From positions 1 to 10,888 of the forward strand of contig NZ_CAJTUX010000079.1 in the NCBI RefSeq assembly GCF_910579365.1: a DNA stretch of 10,888 bases, read 5' to 3'. The notes below the pieces were generated by a model. The model was not told the DNA's origin. It saw only the letters and a program-made list of their open reading frames with translations, and did no database searches. This DNA comes from an uncultured Oscillibacter sp. Its GTDB lineage: Bacteria; Bacillota; Clostridia; Oscillospirales; Oscillospiraceae. Both the position numbers and the translations under genes were made by a program. Positions 1 to 5,173 of the stretch are shown here, piece by piece; the first letter of the stretch is position 1; each line of letters starts with the position of its first letter.

Positions 1-1400
1 GCAATTTCCGGGATCGTTCCCTGGGCCACCACCTGCCCGCCGTTGGCCCCTGCCTCGGGACCCATCTCAATCAGCCAATCCGCCTGGGACAAGATCTGAG
101 TATCGTGGTCCACCAGAATTACCGAGTTCCCATCCGCCACCAGATCGCGCATCACGCCGGTCAGTCCCACGATGTTGGAGGGATGCAGGCCGATGGAAGG
201 CTCGTCCAGCACATAGAGCACCCCGGTAGTGCGGTTGCGCACCGCCCGGGCCAGCTGCATCCGCTGCCGCTCCCCGGTGGAGAGGGTGGAGGCGGCACGG
301 TCCAAAGACAGATAGCCCAGTCCCAGGTCCAGCAGCCGTTTGGCCACAGTCTGGAAGGATTGGCAGATGCTCTCCGCCATGGGGCGCATCTCCTCCGGCA
401 GGGAGGCGGGCACCCCGGCCACCCACTCCATCAGCCTGGAGAGGGGCATCTGACAGGCCTGGTCCAGGGAGATGCCCCGGAGCCTCGGCGCCCTCGCGGC
501 CGCCGACAGCCGGGTGCCGCCGCAGTCGGAGCAGACGCCCTGCTTCAAAAACTTCTCCACCCGCTTCATACCCTTCTCGTCCTTCACCTTGGACAGGGCG
601 TTTTCCACCGTGTAGGTGGCATTGAAGTAGGTGAAATCCATATCCCCCGCCGCGCCGCTGGTCTTGTTCTGATAGATGATGTTCTTCTTGACGGCGGGTC
701 CGTGGAAGACGATCTCCCGCTCCTCCGCCGTCAGCTCCCGGAAGGGCACGTCAGTCCGCACCCCCATCTCCCGGGCGATGTCCTTCATCAGCGACCACAT
801 CAGGGTCTGCCAGGGGGCCACCGCTCCCTGGTCGATGGACAGGGACTCGTCGGGCACTAAAGTGGATTCGTCCACGGTACGCACGATTCCGGTGCCGCCG
901 CAGGTGGGGCAGGCCCCCCGGCTGTTGAAAGCCAGCTCCTCCGCCCCCGGGGCCCGGACCGATTCACCGCACTCCGGGCAGAGGATGGGCTGTTCCGCCG
1001 CCACAGCCAGAGTGGGCGGCAGGTAGTGCCCGTTGGGACAGCGGTGGCTGGCCAGCCGGGAGAACATCAGCCGCAGGCTGTTCAAAAGCTCCGTCCCCGT
1101 GCCGAAGGTGGAGCGGATTCCGGGGACGCCGGGCCGCTGGTGGAGGGCCAGGGCGGCGGGGACATAGAGCACCTCGTCTACCTGGGCCTTGGCGGCCTGG
1201 GTCATCCGCCTTCTCGTGTAGGTGGACAGGGCCTCCAGATAGCGCCGGGACCCCTCGGCGTACAGAACGCCCAGCGCCAGGGAGGACTTCCCGGAACCGG
1301 ATACCCCGGCGATGGCGACGATCTGATTGAGGGGAACGTCCACGTCGATATGTTTCAGGTTGTGGACCCGCGCCCCGCGTACTTTTATGATTTCTGGCAT
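1..1400 (-). CDS. uvrA: UvrA2-like excinuclease ABC subunit A paralogue (3' end off the window)
   Basis: The first 466 codons are visible; the gene continues past the left edge. Walker A GVSGSGKSS is at about residues 32-40. The family motif RSTFGTGTE is at 96-104. CxxC pairs lie at 141/144 and 164/167 (ACPTCGGTG), and CSDCGGTRL is at 290-298. The ABC signature reads LSTGE near 373, followed by LYVLDEPSIGL (Walker B) and VDHD with the switch histidine near 432. Only about 40 residues separate the RST motif from ACPTC, so the UvrB-binding insertion of canonical UvrA seems absent, and the signature has T instead of the usual G (LSGGE). Both point to the UvrA2 class, which is linked in the literature to tolerance of DNA-damaging or DNA-binding drugs rather than classical UvrABC repair. 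The start is set by AAGGAGG at 1409-1415, eight bases upstream. It is divergent from the plus-strand ABC module. The UvrA family is certain; the subclass is inferred. Confidence 0.93.
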   Translation of the reverse strand, partial: MPEIIKVRGARVHNLKHIDVDVPLNQIVAIAGVSGSGKSSLALGVLYAEGSRRYLEALSTYTRRRMTQAAKAQVDEVLYVPAALALHQRPGVPGIRSTFGTGTELLNSLRLMFSRLASHRCPNGHYLPPTLAVAAEQPILCPECGESVRAPGAEELAFNSRGACPTCGGTGIVRTVDESTLVPDESLSIDQGAVAPWQTLMWSLMKDIAREMGVRTDVPFRELTAEEREIVFHGPAVKKNIIYQNKTSGAAGDMDFTYFNATYTVENALSKVKDEKGMKRVEKFLKQGVCSDCGGTRLSAAARAPRLRGISLDQACQMPLSRLMEWVAGVPASLPEEMRPMAESICQSFQTVAKRLLDLGLGYLSLDRAASTLSTGERQRMQLARAVRNRTTGVLYVLDEPSIGLHPSNIVGLTGVMRDLVADGNSVILVDHDTQILSQADWLIEMGPEAGANGGQVVAQGTIPEI

Positions 1401-1475
1401 TGCTGTCTCCTCCTTGGTATCCTGATGCATCTGCTGTTCCTTCACAGATAGCCTGCCGCAGTCCGAAACACTGTC

Positions 1476-1505
1476 AGTATAATACCCACCCCGGCGCTAT
1501 CGCAA
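1476..1505 (-). promoter_or_regulatory. Sigma-A-type promoter of the uvrA-like gene
   Basis: On the minus strand, TTGCGA (plus-strand 1500-1505) is followed by an 18-base spacer and TATACT (1476-1481). Transcription would start near 1469, giving a leader of about 70 bases. The -35 overlaps one copy of the TATCGCAA direct repeat, so a protein bound there would compete with polymerase. Confidence 0.6.
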
Positions 1506-1518
1506 GACCATATCGCAA
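1498..1518. repeat. 8-bp direct repeat TATCGCAA, 13-bp period
   Basis: TATCGCAA occurs at 1498-1505 and again at 1511-1518. The left copy contains the -35 hexamer of the minus-strand uvrA promoter. Tandem half-sites of this kind are typical of winged-helix response regulators, but nothing in the sequence identifies the protein. It may be chance. Confidence 0.4.
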
Positions 1519-1519
1519 A

Positions 1520-1536
1520 CTTAACCAACAGTTAAG
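1520..1536. promoter_or_regulatory. Inverted repeat CTTAAC-N5-GTTAAG between divergent promoters
   Basis: Perfect 6-bp arms at 1520-1525 and 1531-1536 are separated by CAACA. The site lies just upstream of the uvrA -35 (1500-1505) and about 30 bp upstream of the plus-strand -35 (1568-1573), so one bound regulator could affect both directions. The function is inferred from position only. Confidence 0.4.
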
Positions 1537-1567
1537 AAAAGCTGAAACGCATCTGAACACATCTCCA

Positions 1568-1596
1568 TTGCACGTTACGGGTCACTCGCTTATACT
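1568..1596 (+). promoter_or_regulatory. Sigma-A-type promoter TTGCAC-N17-TATACT
   Basis: TTGCAC at 1568-1573 and TATACT at 1591-1596 are spaced by 17 bases, close to the vegetative consensus. The predicted start is near 1603. A GGGAGGGG ribosome site and an ATG at 1639 follow, but the frame there closes after 18 codons. The promoter may therefore serve a lost first gene, or read through into the ABC module beginning at 1788. Confidence 0.6.
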
Positions 1597-1638
1597 AAAC
1601 TCAGGAAAGGTAAAACACTTCACAGGGAGGGGACTGTC

Positions 1639-1695
1639 ATGGAAGTAAAACTCGGCGCCGGCGGTCAGCAGCGAGGAAACACGCTCAGCCAGTGA
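1639..1695 (+). other. 18-codon leader ORF or decayed gene start
   Basis: An ATG at 1639 follows a good purine-rich site (GGGAGGGG at 1625-1632) and a strong promoter, but a TGA ends the frame at 1693-1695. The predicted peptide begins MEVKLGAGG and matches nothing I know. One frame over, 1634-1717 is open and reads a basic stretch followed by HAQPVKPKDNFQG. This resembles the N-terminal linker of some heterodimeric multidrug ABC exporters, so the stretch may be the frameshifted head of a lost gene. No function is assigned. Confidence 0.3.
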
Positions 1696-1734
1696 AACCG
1701 AAAGACAATTTTCAAGGATAAAATCAAAAAACTC

Positions 1735-1765
1735 TTGACCTTCCACAAACCGGAAGGTGTACGAT
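1735..1765 (+). promoter_or_regulatory. MerR-type promoter/operator with 19-bp spacer
   Basis: The -35 TTGACC (1735-1740) and the -10 TACGAT (1760-1765) are 19 bases apart, longer than the usual 17. The spacer region carries a perfect dyad: ACCTTCC (1738-1744) and GGAAGGT (1752-1758) around a 7-base centre. MerR-family activators bind such dyads in over-long spacers and untwist the DNA. From memory, the arms match the CueR site of E. coli copA. Transcription would start near 1772, just ahead of the ribosome site of the small membrane-protein gene. No MerR gene is visible in the window. Confidence 0.75.
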
Positions 1766-1787
1766 TCACATATGGAGGTAACCTATT

Positions 1788-1954
1788 ATGAATAAAAACG
1801 CTTTTGGCCTTTCCTTCTTCTCATTCCCATGGCCGCCGGTATTCTGGGCGCTGGATACGCCTCCAGCGAAAAGGAGGATCGCCGCCCGCGGGGCCTCATC
1901 ATCCTTGCCTTAGCCGCTGTTATTTTGGTCGTTACCTTTGTTTTCAATCTCTGA
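1788..1954 (+). pseudogene. Small two-helix membrane protein gene, apparent one-base frameshift
   Basis: An ATG at 1788 follows GGAGGT (1774-1779) with 8-base spacing. Read as written, the frame quickly becomes unlike a protein and stops at a TAG near 1911. A -1 shift in the A5 run at 1794-1798 instead gives a coherent 55-residue product starting MNKKRFWPFLLLIPMAAG, stopping at TGA 1952-1954. It has a positive N-terminus, a first helix at about residues 7-24, a charged loop (SSEKEDRRPR) and a second helix at about 36-53. It directly follows the MerR-type promoter and precedes the ABC ATPase by 52 bases, so it is probably the first gene of that operon. I do not recognise the family. Either one A was lost from an A6 tract, the base is a sequencing error, or slippage restores the frame. 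Confidence 0.55.
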
Positions 1955-2006
1955 CCCTACAAAAATACGGACCCTACACAATGCTTCAGCCGAAAGGAGA
2001 CTATTC

Positions 2007-2720
2007 ATGCTTCGCATCAAACACTATTCCAAAACTTATCCAGGCGGTAAAAAAGCGGTGGACGATCTTACCCTTCATGTCCAACCTGGGGAAATTTACG
2101 GCTTCATTGGCCACAACGGAGCTGGCAAGACCACTACCCTGCGGGCGGTGGCGGGAGTGATGGACTTCACCGAGGGAACCATTACCATTGACGGCCATGA
2201 TATCAAAAAAGACCCGGTGGGGGCCAAGCGCGTCACCGCCTTTTTGCCGGACAACCCGGACCTCTATGAATTTATGAAGGGCATTGACTACCTCAACTTC
2301 ATCGCCGACCTGTACGACATCCCGGCAGACCAGCGGACCGCCGACATTGGCAAGTATGCCGGGGCCTTTGAGCTGACAGGGAATCTAGGCTCTCCCATCG
2401 GCAGCTACTCCCACGGAATGCGGCAGAAGCTGGCCCTGATCTCAGCCTTCATCCGCCGTCCCAGACTGCTGATTCTGGACGAGCCCTTTGTGGGCCTGGA
2501 CCCCGCCGCCGCCCATCTGATGAAAGGCTATCTGGCGGAGCTGTGCCAGGGAGGCTCGGCGGTGTTTTTCTCCACCCATGTGCTGGAGGTGGCGGAAAAG
2601 CTGTGCCACAAAATCGCCATCATCAAACACGGGCGGCTGGTAAAATCCGGTCCTACGGCGGAGCTGGTGGGCGATTCCTCCCTGGAGGACGTGTTCCTGG
2701 AGCTGGAGGGAGAAAAATGA
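2007..2720 (+). CDS. ABC transporter ATP-binding protein, ABC-2-type exporter
   Basis: This 237-residue nucleotide-binding subunit would power the permease encoded immediately downstream. Walker A GHNGAGKTT is at residues 35-43, the signature SYSHGMRQK near 133-141, Walker B LLILDEPF at 154-161, and the switch histidine (STH) at 191. The Q-loop position reads LPDNPDLYE, with D in place of the usual Q; similar variants occur in ABC-2-type ATPases. The chosen ATG (2007) sits seven bases after AAAGGAGA (1993-2000) and begins at the normal N-terminus of the fold. An upstream in-frame ATG at 1938 would overlap the preceding gene and add unrelated residues. The stop overlaps the permease start as ATGA, indicating translational coupling. 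Expression probably depends on the MerR-type promoter at 1735. The substrate is unknown. Confidence 0.93.
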   Translation: MLRIKHYSKTYPGGKKAVDDLTLHVQPGEIYGFIGHNGAGKTTTLRAVAGVMDFTEGTITIDGHDIKKDPVGAKRVTAFLPDNPDLYEFMKGIDYLNFIADLYDIPADQRTADIGKYAGAFELTGNLGSPIGSYSHGMRQKLALISAFIRRPRLLILDEPFVGLDPAAAHLMKGYLAELCQGGSAVFFSTHVLEVAEKLCHKIAIIKHGRLVKSGPTAELVGDSSLEDVFLELEGEK

Positions 2721-4303
2721 AGAAGTTTCTCACTTTGCTGAAGGTGAGCATCCAGTCCATGCTGCTCTCCTCCACCAATTCCCGGGGCCGCAGCCGGAAA
2801 AAGGCGGCCACCGGCCTGGGCGCTGTCGTGGTCATTGCCGGCCTGGGCCTCTACCTCTCCGGTTTTTACAGCTACATGCTGATGCAGGCGCTGGCCCCTT
2901 CGCAAATGGAGATATTGGTGTTCATCTTTATGGGCATGGCCGCCCTGGTGGGCGGGCTGCTGTTCACCACCTTCGCCGTCAAGGGCGTGGTATTTGGCGG
3001 GAAGGACAACGATCTGCTGCTGAGTATGCCGGTGTCCTCCACCCTGCTGATGGCCAGCCGTGTGACAGCCATCTACCTGGAAAACCTGCTGTTCTCCGCC
3101 TTTGTGCTGCTCCCCGCCGGGGTGGTCTGCACGATGCTGACCCAGAGCGGCGTGGGGCACAGCCTGCTCTTTTGGGTGCGGCTCGTCATCGCGGCCCTGA
3201 CCCTGCCCCTGCTGGATACGGCGCTGTCGGTCCTGCTGGGGGCGCTGGCGGCCTTTCTGTCCGCCAGGGTATCCAAGGGTGCGCTGGGACAGAACATTGT
3301 GATGGGTTTGTTTCTGGTGGCGGTGTTCTATCTCTCCTTCAACCTCAACGGGATGCTCGGCAGCCTCGCCGCCAACCCCGCCGGGGCAAAAGACGCCCTC
3401 TCCTGGGCCGCGCCCCTGCTGTGGATGGGCGAGGGCATCCTGGGGGACTGGGGCCTGCTGCTGGCCTTCGCCGCCTGCTGTGTCATTCCCTTTGCCCTGG
3501 TGGTATTCGGCCTGGGCCGGGTCTACCGGCAGGCAGTCGCAGCCTTCGCCGCCCGATCTGCCCAGAGCAATTATAAGCTCTCCGCCCAATCCGCCTCCAG
3601 TCAAAAGAAGGCCCTTTTGCGGAAGGAGGCCCAGCGGTTTTTTGGCACGCCCATGTACTTCTGGAACGCCGGCCTTGGCCTGATTATGCTGCTGGCCGCC
3701 GGAGCGGCGTCCCTGGTGATGCGGGAGAAGCTGCTTGCCTTTGTTGGTATGGACGGTTTCCCCCTGCTGCCTATGGCGGCGGCTGTGATCTGCTTCTGCC
3801 TGTGTACCTGCCCCATCGCCGCCCCCTCCATCAGCCTGGAGGGGAAGTACCTCTGGATTCTGCGGGAGGCTCCCATGCCGGGCAGTACGCTGCTGTGGGT
3901 CAAGGCAGGATTCCAGCTGCTGCTCACCCTCCCCTGTACCGTAATTGCCGGGGCGTGTATCTCCGTTGCGCTGGGATTCCAGCTGTGGCAGGGGACCGTG
4001 CTTCTGATTGCCGCGCTGCTCTTCGCGGTGGGCCACGCCCTGTTTGGGATGCTGATGGGGCTGACCTTCCCCAAGCTGGATGCGGTCAATGAAACCGTGG
4101 TCATCAAGCAGTCTCTGGCTGCCACCCTGGCCATGTTCGTCCCTATGGCGGCGCTGGCCGCGGCGGGCGGGCTGTACTGGCTGGGCAGTCAGACGGCGGG
4201 CTGGGCCGCGCTGGCCCTCCCGATCCTGCTGTTCGCCCTGCTGACAGCGGTGTGTGCCGCCATCCTCTCCAAGCGCGGCCCGGTCATGCTCCAGGCGCTG
4301 TAA
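2717..4303 (+). CDS. ABC transporter permease, large ABC-2-like (PF16949-type)
   Basis: This 528-residue, very hydrophobic protein has about ten to twelve predicted helices (for example about 33-55, 64-86, 116-140, 155-180, 192-212, 245-266, 315-336, 350-370, 398-420, 425-450, 466-488 and 497-516). The cytoplasmic loop motif SISLEGKYLWILREAP (about 371-386) resembles the SLEGKN-WILKSLP stretch of the ABC_tran_2 family, which is why I place it there. It has no ATPase motifs, so it is the membrane half of the transporter encoded just upstream. The ATG at 2717 overlaps the ATPase stop by four bases and is served by GGAGGG (2705-2710). An in-frame ATG upstream at 2543 lies inside the ATPase gene and gives a non-membrane extension, so I reject it. 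A strong hairpin terminator follows within ten bases of the stop. The transported compound is not evident. Confidence 0.88.
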   Translation: MKKFLTLLKVSIQSMLLSSTNSRGRSRKKAATGLGAVVVIAGLGLYLSGFYSYMLMQALAPSQMEILVFIFMGMAALVGGLLFTTFAVKGVVFGGKDNDLLLSMPVSSTLLMASRVTAIYLENLLFSAFVLLPAGVVCTMLTQSGVGHSLLFWVRLVIAALTLPLLDTALSVLLGALAAFLSARVSKGALGQNIVMGLFLVAVFYLSFNLNGMLGSLAANPAGAKDALSWAAPLLWMGEGILGDWGLLLAFAACCVIPFALVVFGLGRVYRQAVAAFAARSAQSNYKLSAQSASSQKKALLRKEAQRFFGTPMYFWNAGLGLIMLLAAGAASLVMREKLLAFVGMDGFPLLPMAAAVICFCLCTCPIAAPSISLEGKYLWILREAPMPGSTLLWVKAGFQLLLTLPCTVIAGACISVALGFQLWQGTVLLIAALLFAVGHALFGMLMGLTFPKLDAVNETVVIKQSLAATLAMFVPMAALAAAGGLYWLGSQTAGWAALALPILLFALLTAVCAAILSKRGPVMLQAL

Positions 4304-4307
4304 AAGC

Positions 4308-4347
4308 AAGTCCCGGCGTTCACAGAATGGAACGCCGGGACTTTTAT
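4308..4347 (+). terminator. Rho-independent terminator, probably shared by convergent genes
   Basis: A perfect 14-bp stem (4308-4321 with 4330-4343, core GTCCCGGCGTTC) has an 8-base loop and is followed by TTTTATT on the plus strand, ending the ABC operon. On the minus strand the same stem is followed by GCTTTTA, a weaker U-tract. It may also stop transcripts from the decayed genes at 4344-4699. Confidence 0.9.
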
Positions 4348-4699
4348 TCTGCTCTAATGCCTCAATGGAGTCCACAATACTCAGCTTCGCAATCTTCCGA
4401 AGGGGGACAGCCGTGGCCAGCAGGCAGGCCGCAATGGACACAAAAATCCCCGCGGTAACCGGCTCTGTGAAATCCGCGCCGTTGCGTTTCGCAAAATGTT
4501 CGCGGATGCCGCCTATCGTGACCACTTTACCATACGGAACCTGCCGCATGATTTTATCATAGTCAATCGGCGGCGCAAAATACATTCGTGTGCCGCCGTA
4601 TTTTTCAATCGTCTTCGGGTCTGCAACCGTCTGGATTTTCGGCATATCCTTGCTGTCATGCAGCATAGCGTTGAAATCCTTTTTGCTCTCGTTTGCCAT
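4344..4699 (-). pseudogene. Chimeric remnant: MGMT-fold gene start joined to an FtsX permease tail
   Basis: The ATG at 4699 has GGAGGTGA just upstream. The first 90 or so residues (starting MANESKKDFNAML, with VPYGKVVTIGGIREHF near 54-69) look like a clostridial MGMT-family protein, whose wing-type DNA-binding fold carries the PYGKV motif. The expected remainder is absent. Around residue 90 (near base 4430) the sequence changes to ACLLATAVPLRKIAKLSIVD and SIE, the last helix and tail of an FtsX/MacB-type permease. A shift at 4359-4360 would complete it as AIRAE and a TAA at 4344-4346. Without the shift the frame runs antisense through the neighbouring operon. The tail does not match the FtsX permease at 5174. 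I read it as a deletion scar joining two genes. The MGMT assignment is from recalled family similarity. Confidence 0.65.
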
Positions 4700-4718
4700 A
4701 GCTGTCACCTCCGGGTCC

Positions 4719-4747
4719 AGTATATCAGGCCCTCCTAATTGACGCAA
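4719..4747 (-). promoter_or_regulatory. Sigma-A-type promoter of the MGMT-like remnant
   Basis: On the minus strand, TTGCGT (plus 4742-4747), a 17-base spacer and TATACT (4719-4724) lie just upstream of GGAGGTGA and the ATG at 4699. This supports 4699 as the true start, since an in-frame ATG at 4747 falls inside the -35. The promoter looks intact although the gene behind it is not. Confidence 0.65.
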
Positions 4748-4793
4748 CGAGACTGTTTCAAATAGTTTAAGGCTCTTTCTTTCAACCCCAATT

Positions 4794-5069
4794 TCATGTC
4801 GCTATTGCGGCTATCACGATAATCACTGCGGCCACAAAAATATACCGTTTCCACGTCAAGCGCAGATATCCTGCAAATTCACGTATCAAAGCGTTTAATG
4901 TGAAGTGCCATTTTGTCTTTGCACCAAACCCCACGCATTTCAGTCCCTGCTGCTTTGCCAGAAGCAGCGCCCGAAACACATGATACGATGTCGTTACGAC
5001 TACGACCTTGGGCCGGTCTTTTTTCAATCCGGGCGGCAAGCAGCGGCGTTCTCCCTTCTTTTGTCCCAT
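4794..5069 (-). pseudogene. C-terminal fragment of a YdcF/DUF218 family protein
   Basis: The 91-residue frame contains RPKVVVVTTSYHVFRALLLA (about 19-38), then GLKCVGFGAKTKWHFT and NALIREFAGYLRLT. These match the C-terminal half of YdcF/SanA-like (DUF218) proteins, where the TTSYHVFRA segment is conserved. It ends in a hydrophobic helix (about 77-90). The N-terminal half of the domain, with its GxG and glutamate-rich motifs, is missing. The frame is closed by a TGA about 24 bases upstream of the ATG, no good ribosome site is present, and the first 18 residues do not fit the family. I therefore call it a truncated remnant. The lost part would lie where the transporter operon now ends. Confidence 0.65.
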
Positions 5070-5110
5070 CTCTGCCCTGCGCAGCTTTCAGCGCGGCCCA
5101 CGGGAACAGG

Positions 5111-5151
5111 AAAACCGTGCTGTACGGCGGCTTGGTTACACCGCCGCACAG
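5111..5151 (-). terminator. Probable terminator of the two-component/ABC operon
   Basis: On the minus strand, 23 bases after the permease stop, an 11-bp stem with one G-U pair (5141-5151 with 5120-5130, CGGCGG against CCGCCG) and a 10-base loop is followed by CACGGTTTTCC. The U-run (5111-5114) is short and set back by five bases, so termination may be incomplete. Confidence 0.55.
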
Positions 5152-5173
5152 CCGGCATTTTTCAAATTTACGG

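Noticed and set aside
105..860. 251-codon plus-strand ORF over the uvrA gene
   Set aside because: Low-complexity histidine/glycine/proline-rich shadow of the UvrA frame, which has unmistakable Walker and zinc motifs on the other strand.
1696..1791. Open frame ending in an ATGA overlap with the small gene at 1788
   Set aside because: It has no start codon with a ribosome site and overlaps the MerR-type promoter. The TGA arises simply because the next gene starts ATGA.
2528..4747. 739-codon minus-strand ORF opposite the ABC operon
   Set aside because: Only its first 115 or so codons resemble proteins (the MGMT-FtsX chimera). The rest is glutamine- and glycine-rich shadow antisense to the clearly coding permease and ATPase, and runs through a terminator hairpin.
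5120..5151. Integron attC-like or recombination hairpin
   Set aside because: No core-site motifs or integrase nearby; its position directly after the permease stop and the following U-run fit a terminator.
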